A DNA stretch of 64,000 bases from Pseudomonas frederiksbergensis (GTDB lineage: Bacteria; Pseudomonadota; Gammaproteobacteria; Pseudomonadales; Pseudomonadaceae). Below, one piece after another: positions 1 to 8,290 of this stretch. The DNA is taken from assembly GCF_000802155.2 (NCBI RefSeq), contig NZ_JQGJ02000016.1, positions 1 through 64,000 on the forward strand, read 5' to 3'. Position 1 is the stretch's first letter; each line of letters starts with the position of its first letter. Below the pieces are notes generated by a model, which was not told the origin of the DNA, ran no database searches, and saw only the letters and a list, made by a program, of their open reading frames with translations. Both the position numbers and the translations under genes were made by a program.

Positions 1-248
1 TTTTTTTACCGCTTTCGATCGAGAAGATCGAATCGCCGATAGAGCCAAACAACACCGCCCTATCAACTCCTTCAGCACTTCGATGAACTGAAGCGCCTGA
101 CTTGCCGAAACCATCTAACTCATTGAAACTCAAGGAGTTTTCCGTTTCGACTGCGCCGGAAGTGGGGCGAATTATAGACATCCAGAATTTGCCGTCAACC
201 GTTATTTTCACAATTGTGTCATATCAGTCAGAAAGCCCCATAAATACA
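1..248. other. Left-edge intergenic sequence, no gene seen
   Basis: The window starts with a run of seven T and then non-coding sequence up to the terminator of bauC. Open frames here are short, lack a convincing ribosome binding site and resemble no family I know. I see no RNA gene. Confidence 0.5.
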
Positions 249-276
249 GAGGCCGACGCCCAAGGGCGCCGGCCTC
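249..276 (-). terminator. Rho-independent terminator after bauC
   Basis: On the minus strand a 12-bp stem beginning GAGGCCGGCGCC closes a CTTG loop with full pairing, including one G-U pair, then runs into TGTATTTAT. It lies 12 bases after the bauC stop codon and should end the bauA-bauC transcript. The U tract is weak. Confidence 0.7.
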
Positions 277-288
277 TTCAGTTACCAA

Positions 289-1782
289 CTACAGGCTTGG
301 AAATGCAAATTGTGAAGCTTCATGGCTGGCACGCTGCGGCCAGCGTTGGGTAATGGCCTTGCGACGCGTATAAAAACGCACCCCATCCGGACCATAAGCA
401 TGCAGGTCACCAAAGAGCGAACGCTTCCAACCGCCAAAACTGTGATAAGCAACAGGCACTGGCAATGGAACGTTGACGCCGACCATGCCGACTTCAATCT
501 CATCACAGAACAACCGCGCCGCCTCGCCGTCTCGGGTAAAGATGCAGGTCCCGTTGCCATATTCGTGATCATTGATCAGTTGCATCGCCTCTTCCAAGCT
601 GTTGACCCGGACGATACACAGCACTGGCCCGAAGATTTCTTCCTTATAGATGCGCATCTCAGGTGTCACGTGATCGAACAGACAGCCGCCCAGGAAAAAG
701 CCGTCCTCGTGCCCAGCGACACTCAAGCCACGGCCATCGACAATCAATGACGCCCCCGCCGACACGCCCTCTTCTATATAGCCACTGACCTTGTCGCGGT
801 GTTGCCCGGTAACAAGCGGCCCCATGTCCAGTCCGCACGAAGTCCCCGCACCGATCTTCAATGCCTTGATCTGCGGAACCAACTTGGCCACCAGCGCATC
901 CGCCACCTGATCACCGACACACACTGCCACCGAAATCGCCATGCAGCGCTCACCGCACGAACCGTACGCAGCGCCCATCAAGGCGCTGACTGCATTATCC
1001 AGATCGGCGTCGGGCATCAGGACTGCATGGTTCTTCGCACCGCCCAAGGCCTGGACGCGTTTACCGCGAAGAGTCCCCTCGGCATAGATGTACTCGGCAA
1101 TCGGCGTCGACCCGACAAAACTCAGCGCCTTTACTTCCGGCGCTTCAATCAACGCATCCACCGCCGCCTTGTCGCCATGGACCACGCTCAACACACCTTT
1201 GGGCAAACCGGCTTCCAGCAATAGCTGGCCAATCAGCAATGTCGAGCTCGGATCACGCTCGGACGGCTTGAGGATGAAGCAGTTGCCACAGACGATAGCC
1301 AGCGGATACATCCACAACGGCACCATCGCCGGGAAGTTGAACGGCGTGATACCTGCCACGACACCCAAGGGCTGGAAGTCTGACCAGGCATCAATGTTCG
1401 GTCCTACATTGCGACTGTATTCGCCCTTCAGGATTTCCGGCGCGGCACAGGCAAACTCAACGTTTTCGATACCACGCTTGAGCTCACCCGCGGCATCTTC
1501 CAACGTCTTGCCATGTTCTTCGCTGATCAATTGGGCGATACGCGCTTCGTTCTGCTCCAACAGTTGTTTGAAACGAAACATTACCTGGGCGCGCTTCGCC
1601 GCCGGTGTGTTGCGCCAGGCGGGGAAAGCCGCCTTGGCAACATCGATCGCCTGTTGGACAGTCGCGCGATCCGCCAGCGGAACCTTATGGATGGCTCGGC
1701 CAGTGGAGGGGTTGAACACATCGGCCGTCCGAGCGCTGTCGCTCAACAGTTCGCCATTGATCAAATGCGGGATGAGGCTCAT
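289..1782 (-). CDS. bauC: Malonate/methylmalonate-semialdehyde dehydrogenase (CoA-acylating), BauC/MmsA type
   Basis: A cytosolic 497-residue aldehyde dehydrogenase of the MmsA family, which oxidises malonate or methylmalonate semialdehyde to acetyl- or propionyl-CoA with NAD+ and CoA. The visible family residues are the oxyanion Asn in PFNFPAM (about 149), the FVGSTP nucleotide-binding segment (about 222) and the nucleophile in GERCMA (Cys280). The ATG at 1782 is chosen because GGAG sits seven bases upstream; a longer frame to 1806 only adds eight unlikely residues. It follows the beta-alanine:pyruvate transaminase on the same strand with a 63-base gap, so its substrate is probably the malonate semialdehyde that enzyme makes. 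A valine-pathway MmsA is the alternative, but no mmsB lies beside it. Confidence 0.88.
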   Translation of the reverse strand: MSLIPHLINGELLSDSARTADVFNPSTGRAIHKVPLADRATVQQAIDVAKAAFPAWRNTPAAKRAQVMFRFKQLLEQNEARIAQLISEEHGKTLEDAAGELKRGIENVEFACAAPEILKGEYSRNVGPNIDAWSDFQPLGVVAGITPFNFPAMVPLWMYPLAIVCGNCFILKPSERDPSSTLLIGQLLLEAGLPKGVLSVVHGDKAAVDALIEAPEVKALSFVGSTPIAEYIYAEGTLRGKRVQALGGAKNHAVLMPDADLDNAVSALMGAAYGSCGERCMAISVAVCVGDQVADALVAKLVPQIKALKIGAGTSCGLDMGPLVTGQHRDKVSGYIEEGVSAGASLIVDGRGLSVAGHEDGFFLGGCLFDHVTPEMRIYKEEIFGPVLCIVRVNSLEEAMQLINDHEYGNGTCIFTRDGEAARLFCDEIEVGMVGVNVPLPVPVAYHSFGGWKRSLFGDLHAYGPDGVRFYTRRKAITQRWPQRASHEASQFAFPSL

Positions 1783-1845
1783 GGGGACTCCAGGAAATTC
1801 GGTCACCGGACGCTCAACAATGAGCGTCTCTTTATAAAGAAGAAA

Positions 1846-3195
1846 TCAGTCGATCTTGTTCAGCACTTCACCAACCGCATCGAAAAGGCGATCCAGGTCG
1901 TGCGGCTTGCTGTTGAATGTCGGCCCGAACTGCAAGGTATCGCCACCGAATCGCACATAGAACCCAGCCTTCCACAGGGCCATGCCCGCCTCGAATGGGC
2001 GTACGATCGCGTCGCCATCGCGCGGGGCGATCTGGATAGCCCCGGCCAAGCCAAAGTTGCGAATGTCGATGACGTTTTTTGAGCCCTTCAAACCATGCAA
2101 AGCTGCCTCGAAATGCGGCGCGACCTCGGCCACGCTCTGCACCAGGTTTTCCTTCTGCAACAGGTCCAGCGCCGCCAAGCCTGCCGCGCACGCCACCGGG
2201 TGCGCCGAGTAGGTATAGCCATGGGGAAATTCCACGGCATATTCGGGCGTCGGCTGGCTCATGAACGTCTGGTAGATTTCGCTGCTGGCAATCACCGCCC
2301 CCATCGGAATCGCACCGTTGGTAACTTGCTTGGCGATGCACATCACGTCCGGGGTCACGCCAAAACTGTCGGCACCGAACATCGCACCGGTACGACCGAA
2401 ACCGGTGATCACTTCGTCAAACACCAGCAAGATGTTGTGCTGGTCGCAGATTTCCCGCAGCCGCTTGAGGTATCCCTCCGGCGGCACCAATACGCCGGCG
2501 GAACCGGCCATTGGCTCGACAAACACCGCGGCGATGTTGGAAGCGTCGTGCAGCTCGATCAACTTCAGCAGTTCATCGGCCAAAGCGATGCCTCCCTCCT
2601 TCGGCATGCCACGGGAATAGGCGTTGCTGGCCAGCAAGGTGTGGGGCAGATGATCGACGTCAATCATGGCTTGGCCGAACAATTTGCGATTGCCGCTGAC
2701 GCCGCCCAGGCTGGTACCGGCGATGTTCACGCCGTGATAACCGCGAGCACGACCTATCATCTTGGTCTTGGTGGCCTGCCCCTTGAGGCGCCAGTAGGCG
2801 CGAACCATCTTCACTGCGGTATCAGCGCATTCGGAGCCGGAGTCGGTGAAAAACACATGGTTAAGGTTGCCCGGGGTCAGGCTGGTGATTTTTTCCGCCA
2901 ACTGGAAAGACAGTGGATGGCCGTATTGGAACCCCGGCGAATAATCGAGGGTGCCCAGCTGCTTGGCGACCGCCTCTTGGATTTCCTTGCGCGTGTGTCC
3001 GGCGCCGCACGTCCACAAGCCCGACAAAGAGTCGTAGACCTTGCGCCCCTTGTCGTCGGTCAGCCAGCTACCTTCGGCGGCCACGATCAGGCGAGGATCG
3101 CGCTGAAAATTGCGATTGGCCGTGTAGGGCATCCAGTGGGCATCCAGCTTCAACTGGCTGGCCAGGGAACCGACAGCGTGTTCGGGCATGTTCAT
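1846..3195 (-). CDS. bauA: Beta-alanine (omega-amino acid)--pyruvate transaminase
   Basis: A class III PLP aminotransferase of 449 residues, the usual length for Pseudomonas beta-alanine:pyruvate transaminases. It moves the amino group of beta-alanine to pyruvate, giving malonate semialdehyde and alanine. The PLP-binding Asp is in VFDEVITGFGRTG (Asp260) and the Schiff-base Lys is in CIAKQVTNG (Lys289). The N-terminal LDAHWMPYTANRNF is typical of this subfamily. The ATG at 3195 is preceded by GAGG at eight bases and gives the family's usual N-terminus; the frame extends to 3216. It is the first gene of a likely bauA-bauC operon, with the LysR gene bauR divergent across about 120 bases, a typical layout for LysR control. 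The PAO1 operon also has bauB and bauD (from memory); they are not here. Confidence 0.92.
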   Translation of the reverse strand: MNMPEHAVGSLASQLKLDAHWMPYTANRNFQRDPRLIVAAEGSWLTDDKGRKVYDSLSGLWTCGAGHTRKEIQEAVAKQLGTLDYSPGFQYGHPLSFQLAEKITSLTPGNLNHVFFTDSGSECADTAVKMVRAYWRLKGQATKTKMIGRARGYHGVNIAGTSLGGVSGNRKLFGQAMIDVDHLPHTLLASNAYSRGMPKEGGIALADELLKLIELHDASNIAAVFVEPMAGSAGVLVPPEGYLKRLREICDQHNILLVFDEVITGFGRTGAMFGADSFGVTPDVMCIAKQVTNGAIPMGAVIASSEIYQTFMSQPTPEYAVEFPHGYTYSAHPVACAAGLAALDLLQKENLVQSVAEVAPHFEAALHGLKGSKNVIDIRNFGLAGAIQIAPRDGDAIVRPFEAGMALWKAGFYVRFGGDTLQFGPTFNSKPHDLDRLFDAVGEVLNKID

Positions 3196-3315
3196 CGACA
3201 AAACCTCGCAAGACATAAGCGGACTGAATCAGAGCGTTCTTGCGACTACGTTGCCACGGCGATAAAGTCGGTGAAATCCAGCTTTTCTAACCTTCAGTCA
3301 GCGGATCACTAAACT
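3196..3315. promoter_or_regulatory. Divergent bauA/bauR promoter region
   Basis: This 120-base interval separates two divergent genes, one encoding a LysR-type regulator. The bauA and bauR promoters and the LysR operator must lie here if regulation follows the usual family plan. I cannot point to a single convincing T-N11-A site or -10/-35 pair. Confidence 0.5.
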
Positions 3316-4236
3316 ATGAGTCTTCGTCGTTCCGATCCGCTGGCCCAGGTCAGCGACTTCGATATCCGCTTGCTGCGCATTTTCCGCAGTGTGGTGGAGT
3401 CCGGTGGGTTTTCCGCCGCCGAAACGGTGCTTGGTATCGGTCGGTCGGCTATCAGCCAGCAAATGAACGATTTGGAACAGCGCCTCGGGCTGCGCTTGTG
3501 CCAGCGTGGTCGCGCAGGTTTTTCCCTGACTGAAGAAGGCCGCGAGGTCTATCAATCGGCCCTGCAACTATTGAGCGCGTTGGAAAGCTTCCGCACCGAG
3601 GTCAACGGCCTTCACCAACATTTGCGCGGCGAACTGATCATTGGCCTGACGGACAACCTCGTCACCCTGCCGCACATGCGCATCACGCACGCCTTGGCCC
3701 AGTTGAAAGAACGCGGGCCCGACGTGCAGATCCAGATTCGCATGATTGCCCCCAATGAAGTCGAACAAGGCGTGCTAGATGGTCGCCTGCATGTCGGCGT
3801 GGTTCCCCAAGCCAGCGCCTTGTCAGGTCTCGAGTACCAGCCGCTCTACAGCGAACGTTCGCTGCTGTATTGCGCAGTGGGACATCCGCTGTTCTATGTG
3901 GATGACCAACAACTCGAAGACGCTCGCCTCAATAGCCAAGACGCCATCGCGCCAACCTTCCGCTTGCCGGCAGACATCCAGGCCCATTACCAGGCACTGA
4001 ACTGCACCGCCAGCGCATCGGACCGCGAAGGCATGGCCTTTCTGATTCTCACTGGACGCTACATCGGTTATCTGCCGGATCACTATGCCAATCTCTGGGT
4101 CCAGCAAGGTCGGCTGCGCGCCCTCAAGCCCTTGGCGCGTTTCTACGATCTGAGCCTGGCATCGGTCACTCGCAAGGGTCGTCGCCCTCATCTGGTGCTG
4201 GAAAATTTTCTCGAAAGCCTGGCAGCAACACGCTGA
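3316..4236 (+). CDS. bauR: LysR-family regulator of beta-alanine catabolism
   Basis: A 306-residue LysR-type transcription factor. The N-terminal winged helix-turn-helix spans roughly residues 16-75 (FDIRLLRIFRSVVESGGFS, then IGRSAISQQMNDLEQRLGLRL). The effector-binding domain follows from about 100 (GELIIGLTDNLVT) to the end. It is divergent from bauA with a short shared intergenic region. In P. aeruginosa the homologous BauR activates the bau operon in response to beta-alanine; the same role is inferred here from sequence type and position. The ATG has only a weak GGAT ahead of it. Confidence 0.82.
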   Translation: MSLRRSDPLAQVSDFDIRLLRIFRSVVESGGFSAAETVLGIGRSAISQQMNDLEQRLGLRLCQRGRAGFSLTEEGREVYQSALQLLSALESFRTEVNGLHQHLRGELIIGLTDNLVTLPHMRITHALAQLKERGPDVQIQIRMIAPNEVEQGVLDGRLHVGVVPQASALSGLEYQPLYSERSLLYCAVGHPLFYVDDQQLEDARLNSQDAIAPTFRLPADIQAHYQALNCTASASDREGMAFLILTGRYIGYLPDHYANLWVQQGRLRALKPLARFYDLSLASVTRKGRRPHLVLENFLESLAATR

Positions 4237-4341
4237 TAGTCTCCACGATACGGCTTTTATAGCGGCAACACTTGTCGGATCCTCGCCGGTGCGCTATGAA
4301 CGCATTTGGCCCGCACCCACAGACCCAGCCCGGAAACGTCC

Positions 4342-4992
4342 ATGACCTTTGAAGTTCCTGCCCATGGTGGCAAGCCGACCGGCCGCATTCGTCAACAGAA
4401 CGAAGAGACCATCCTCAGGGCCGCCGAGGATGAGTTCGCCCGTCACGGTTTCAAGGGCACCAGCATGAACACGATTGCCTTGAAAGCTGGATTGCCCAAG
4501 GCAAACTTGCACTACTACTTCACCAACAAGCTCGGACTCTACGTCGCGGTGTTGAGCAACATCGTCGAGTTATGGGACAGCACGTTCAACTCCCTGACGG
4601 CCGAGGACGATCCGGCGCAGGCGTTGACCCGCTACATCCGCGCCAAGATGGAGTTCTCCAGGCGCCAGCCCCAGGCATCGCGGATTTTCGCCATGGAAGT
4701 CATCAGTGGCGGCGAATGCCTGAGTGAGCATTTCAACCAGGATTATCGCGCCTGGTTCAGGGGCCGGGCGGCTGTTTTCCAGGCTTGGATCGATGCAGGC
4801 AAAATGGACCCGGTCGATCCGGTGCACCTCATCTTCCTGTTGTGGGGCAGCACCCAGCACTACGCCGACTTCGCCACCCAGATCTGCCGCGTGACCGGTC
4901 GCAGCAAGCTGACCAAGCAAGACATGACCGACGCCGGCGACAACCTCATCCGTATCATTCTCAAAGGCTGCGGCCTGACACCTGACCTCTAG
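4342..4992 (+). CDS. TetR-family regulator, RutR-like
   Basis: A 216-residue TetR regulator. The N-terminal helix-turn-helix is about residues 15-60 (ILRAAEDEFARHGFKGTSMNT, LPKANLHYYFTNK). The C-terminal part carries the RutR/YcdC features PQASRIFAMEVISGG and the strongly conserved STQHYADFATQ. E. coli RutR binds uracil/thymine and controls pyrimidine breakdown; beta-alanine is the product of reductive uracil degradation, so its place next to the bau genes makes sense. No pyrimidine-degradation enzyme genes lie alongside, so the target is unknown. The ATG at 4342 follows GGAAA at a good distance; a TTG at 4306 is an unlikely alternative. The yigZ-like gene starts 6 bases after its stop, suggesting co-transcription. 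Confidence 0.8.
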   Translation: MTFEVPAHGGKPTGRIRQQNEETILRAAEDEFARHGFKGTSMNTIALKAGLPKANLHYYFTNKLGLYVAVLSNIVELWDSTFNSLTAEDDPAQALTRYIRAKMEFSRRQPQASRIFAMEVISGGECLSEHFNQDYRAWFRGRAAVFQAWIDAGKMDPVDPVHLIFLLWGSTQHYADFATQICRVTGRSKLTKQDMTDAGDNLIRIILKGCGLTPDL

Positions 4993-4998
4993 GATTAC

Positions 4999-5589
4999 AT
5001 GCCTTATACCCTCGCCGGCTTTTGTGAGTACCGTGAAGAAATCCGCAAAAGCCGTTTCATTACCCTCGCCGCCCCCATCAACAGTCCCGCCGAGGCCCAG
5101 GCCTTTATCGAACAGCACAGCGACCTCGATGCCACGCACAATTGCTGGGCATGGAAACTGGGTGATCAGTACCGCAGCAGTGACGATGGCGAACCGGGCG
5201 GCACCGCCGGGCGGCCGATCCTGGCAGCCATCCAGGCCCAGGCCTGTGACCAGGTCGTGGTGTTGGTCATCCGCTGGTACGGCGGAATCCAGTTGGGTAC
5301 CGGAGGGTTGGCGCGGGCTTATGGCGGCGGCGCAAACAAATGCCTGCAAAATGCCGAAAAGATCGAGTTGATCAGCCGCGTGGCGCTGCACTGCGTTTGC
5401 GGGTTCGCGGAACTGCCCTTGGTAAAACTACGTACAGCCGAATGCGGTGGCTTGGTAAATGCCGAGCATTTCACCGCTAACGGCGTGGAACTCCAATTGG
5501 CGGTGGGTGAAGAACACATTGAAACGCTGCAGACACGACTGGCCGACCTGAGTCGCGGGCAAATACGCCTGGACCGCCAAACAACCTGA
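4999..5589 (+). CDS. yigZ: IMPACT/YigZ family protein
   Basis: A 196-residue member of the IMPACT (UPF0029) family, with the core signature around HNCWAWKLG (about residue 47), DDGEPGGTAGRPIL and VIRWYGGIQLGTGGL, followed by the small C-terminal domain of bacterial YigZ proteins. The eukaryotic relative IMPACT regulates Gcn2; in bacteria the role is poorly defined, with a link to translation or nucleic-acid binding. Its RBS (AGGA) overlaps the stop codon of the RutR-like gene upstream, which points to a two-gene transcript. Confidence 0.85.
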   Translation: MPYTLAGFCEYREEIRKSRFITLAAPINSPAEAQAFIEQHSDLDATHNCWAWKLGDQYRSSDDGEPGGTAGRPILAAIQAQACDQVVVLVIRWYGGIQLGTGGLARAYGGGANKCLQNAEKIELISRVALHCVCGFAELPLVKLRTAECGGLVNAEHFTANGVELQLAVGEEHIETLQTRLADLSRGQIRLDRQTT

Positions 5590-6033
5590 TGACAGATGTC
5601 CCTCGATTTGCCCACATGCGCTGTGCACCTGCTTGTGGATAACCTGGGCGCATCACGCTGTAACCCTTCTGTCATGCGGCTTTCGGCGATTTGTACGTTT
5701 TTTATACACGCGCCTCAAGGGTCGCCGAAATATTCAGGAAAACAAATGGTTGCAGTGCTTTATCGCCTTTAGAAGAAAGCCGCACGAGGCTTATGCCCGA
5801 CTGTCCAGCTTGCACACAATTACTGTGGAGCAACCTGTGGATAACCCGTTCATGGCTCCGGCTGCACCAAGAGCAGCATGGTTTGCGGCCGCTTGATCAT
5901 TTTTTAATCAATCGTTACGGTGATTGAGGAAGCTTCCTTGCGATCGACTCGACGCGCTGCGTCACGATCTGAAACAACGGCTCGGTAAACGCTGTCCATT
6001 AATCCCATGACCTTTTTTTTCAAGGATGCCCTC
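5590..6033. other. Long intergenic region with two perfect DnaA boxes
   Basis: No plausible gene is found in these 444 bases. The 9-mer TGTGGATAA occurs at 5634-5642 and 5836-5844; its complement TTATCCACA is the consensus DnaA box, and both copies have the same orientation. A related TGTGGAGCA lies at 5824-5832. The right half is AT-rich, with a TTTTTTAATCAATC stretch near 5902, and probably also holds the promoter of the downstream SDR gene. Confidence 0.55.
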
Positions 6034-6720
6034 ATGAATTACGCAAAAAACGCATTGATCATCGGCGCTTCCAGGGGCTTGGGCCTGGGTTTGGTGAAGA
6101 CCTTGCTCGGCGATGGCTGGAACGTCATTGCCACCGTGCGCAACCCGCAGAACGCAGACGCGTTGAAAGCGCTGGGGCGGGTGCGCATCGAAAAGCTCGA
6201 CATGGACGACCAACAAGCCGTCATCGCCCTGAGCCAACAGCTCAAGGACGACACCTTTGACCTGCTGTTCATCAACGCCGGCGTCAAGGGCCCGGACAAC
6301 CAGAGCCCGGGCGGCGCAACGTTGGCGGAGGTCGGCCAGTTGTTCTTCACCAACGCCGTGGCGCCGATCAACCTGGCACAGCGCTTCGTCGGGCAGATTC
6401 GCGAGGGCAGCGGAGTACTGGCTTTCATGAGCTCTGTGCTCGGCAGCGTGACCATGCCCGATGCGCCGGAACTGGCGCTGTACAAGGCAAGCAAAGCCGC
6501 CCTCAACTCGATGACCAACAGCTTTGTCAGTCAACTGGGCGAGAAATCACTGACCGTACTGTCGCTGCATCCGGGCTGGGTGAAGACGGATATGGGCGGA
6601 GAAGGCGCCGACATAGACGTCGAGACCAGCACGCGTGGGTTGATCGATCAGGTCAATGCCTTCGCCGGCAAGGGTGGGCATCACTTCGTCAATTACAGGG
6701 GCGAGACGATTCCCTGGTAA
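6034..6720 (+). CDS. Short-chain dehydrogenase/reductase (SDR)
   Basis: A 228-residue classical-type SDR. The Rossmann glycine motif is IIGASRGLGLGL (residues 9-20), the NAG-type motif is INAGVKGP, the catalytic Ser is in FMSSVLGS and the Tyr-x3-Lys is YKASKAAL. The PGWVKTDMGG segment after the active site is typical of the C-factor/YdfG-like group. It probably reduces a carbonyl compound with NAD(P)H in the cytosol; the substrate cannot be read from the sequence. The ATG at 6034 is preceded by AAGGA at nine bases; an upstream ATG at 6007 has no such site. It stands alone after a long intergenic region. Confidence 0.8.
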   Translation: MNYAKNALIIGASRGLGLGLVKTLLGDGWNVIATVRNPQNADALKALGRVRIEKLDMDDQQAVIALSQQLKDDTFDLLFINAGVKGPDNQSPGGATLAEVGQLFFTNAVAPINLAQRFVGQIREGSGVLAFMSSVLGSVTMPDAPELALYKASKAALNSMTNSFVSQLGEKSLTVLSLHPGWVKTDMGGEGADIDVETSTRGLIDQVNAFAGKGGHHFVNYRGETIPW

Positions 6721-6877
6721 AACGCCGCTCCCACAGTAAACCTCGCTGAGCACTGGATGGGTGCCGGATAAACTGAGTAAACTGCAAACCGCGCCCTTCC
6801 AAGGGCGCCCCTGGATCAGCAGACAGGGCATCACTGAGCTGGCTAACCTGAACCCACTTTCAGAGGAGCCGGCGACC

Positions 6878-8236
6878 ATGCCTGCGACCCGTATCTGGTT
6901 AAAAAATCCCCTCGCCGTCTTCACGGCCAACGACCTCGATGCCCGTGGCGGTCTCGTCCTGCAGGATGGTGCGATCGTCGAACTGCTCGGCCTCGGCCAG
7001 CACCCCGACCATCCCTGCGATGTTGTCTTCGACGCCCGCGAGCATGTCATCCTGCCGGGGCTGATCAACACTCACCATCATTTTTATCAGACCCTCACCC
7101 GCGCCTGGGCCCCGGTGGTCAACCAGCCACTGTTCCCTTGGCTGAAAACCCTCTACCCGGTCTGGGCACGACTGACACCGGAAAAACTGGCCCTGGCAAG
7201 CAAAGTGGCGCTGGCCGAACTGCTCTTGTCGGGCTGCACCACGGCGGCTGACCATCATTATCTGTTTCCGCAAGGCCTGGAGAATGCAATCGACGTGCAG
7301 GTTGAAAGCGTCCGCGAACTGGGCATGCGCGCAATGCTCACTCGCGGTTCCATGAGCCTGGGCGAAGCCGACGGTGGCTTGCCGCCGCAGCAGACTGTCC
7401 AGCAGGGCCAAGTGATTCTCGACGACAGTCAGCGACTGATCGCCCGTTATCACCAACGAGGCGACGGCGCGCAGATCCAGATTGCCCTGGCGCCGTGCTC
7501 ACCGTTTTCGGTGACACCCGAGATCATGAGCGCCAGCGCCGAGCTCGCGGAAAAACTCGACGTACGCCTGCACACGCACCTGGCCGAAACCCTCGATGAA
7601 GAAGATTTCTGCCTGCAACGCTTCGGCCTGCGCACCGTCGATTACCTGGACAGCGTCGGCTGGCTGGGTCCGCGTACCTGGCTGGCCCATGGCATTCATT
7701 TCAATCCGGATGAAATCGTCCGTCTGGGCGCAGCCGGCACCGGTATCTGTCATTGCCCCAGTTCGAACATGCGCCTGGCCTCGGGCATTTGCCCGACACT
7801 CGACCTCACGGCCGCCGGCGCGCCACTGGGCCTGGGCGTGGACGGCTCAGCGTCCAACGATGCCTCGAACATGATCCTCGAAGCCCGCCAAGCGCTGTAC
7901 ATCCAACGCCTGCGCTATGGCGCGCAAGCGATCACGCCGGAACGGGTGCTGGGTTGGGCGACCCGCGGTTCGGCGCGATTGCTGGGGCGCAACGACATCG
8001 GCGAACTGGCGGTGGGCAAACAGGCCGACCTGGGGCTGTTCAAGCTCGATGAGCTGCGCTTCTCCGGCAGCCACGACCCGATCTCGGCACTGCTGCTATG
8101 TGGCGCTGATCGAGCGGATCGGGTGATGATCGCCGGCGAGTGGCGGGTGATCGACGGACAGGTCGAGGGCCTTGACCTGAACGGGTTGATTGCCGATCAC
8201 AGCCAGGCGGCTCGGGAGTTGATCGCAACATCCTGA
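6878..8236 (+). CDS. 8-oxoguanine deaminase-type amidohydrolase
   Basis: A 452-residue metal-dependent amidohydrolase of the TRZ/ATZ branch. The metal and active-site motifs are NTHHHFYQTLTRAW (HxH, about residue 63), the His of LHTHLAE, the His of WLAHGIHF and the Asp of LGVDGSASND. The sequence strongly resembles the Pseudomonas enzymes shown to deaminate 8-oxoguanine to urate (PAO1 PA0142, from memory). Guanine or another nucleobase remains a possible substrate. The ATG at 6878 is preceded by GGAG at nine bases; the frame runs 117 bases further upstream without family-like sequence. An adenine/adenosine deaminase gene lies 1.3 kb downstream, consistent with a purine-salvage neighbourhood. 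Confidence 0.8.
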   Translation: MPATRIWLKNPLAVFTANDLDARGGLVLQDGAIVELLGLGQHPDHPCDVVFDAREHVILPGLINTHHHFYQTLTRAWAPVVNQPLFPWLKTLYPVWARLTPEKLALASKVALAELLLSGCTTAADHHYLFPQGLENAIDVQVESVRELGMRAMLTRGSMSLGEADGGLPPQQTVQQGQVILDDSQRLIARYHQRGDGAQIQIALAPCSPFSVTPEIMSASAELAEKLDVRLHTHLAETLDEEDFCLQRFGLRTVDYLDSVGWLGPRTWLAHGIHFNPDEIVRLGAAGTGICHCPSSNMRLASGICPTLDLTAAGAPLGLGVDGSASNDASNMILEARQALYIQRLRYGAQAITPERVLGWATRGSARLLGRNDIGELAVGKQADLGLFKLDELRFSGSHDPISALLLCGADRADRVMIAGEWRVIDGQVEGLDLNGLIADHSQAARELIATS

Positions 8237-8252
8237 TCAAACCGAAAACGAA

Positions 8253-8276
8253 TGTGGGAGCCAGCCGGCTCCCACA
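8253..8276. repeat. Extragenic palindrome acting as bidirectional terminator
   Basis: A perfect 10-bp inverted repeat (TGTGGGAGCC / GGCTCCCACA) with a four-base loop sits between two convergent genes. The GTGGGAGC core is that of the common Pseudomonas REP-type palindromes. Its position suggests a shared transcription end for the amidohydrolase and antiporter genes. Confidence 0.7.
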
Positions 8277-8290
8277 GAGACTATGACAAG

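Noticed and set aside
289..1806. Longer start for bauC at 1806
   Set aside because: The extra eight residues have no family similarity, and a good RBS sits directly before the ATG at 1782.
2095..3312. 405-residue plus-strand open frame over bauA
   Set aside because: It is antisense to a strongly conserved transaminase, is rich in His/Arg/Gln as expected of a high-GC shadow frame, and has no known domain.
5633..5927. Small overlapping frames in the DnaA-box interval
   Set aside because: No ribosome binding site and no recognisable protein pattern in either frame.
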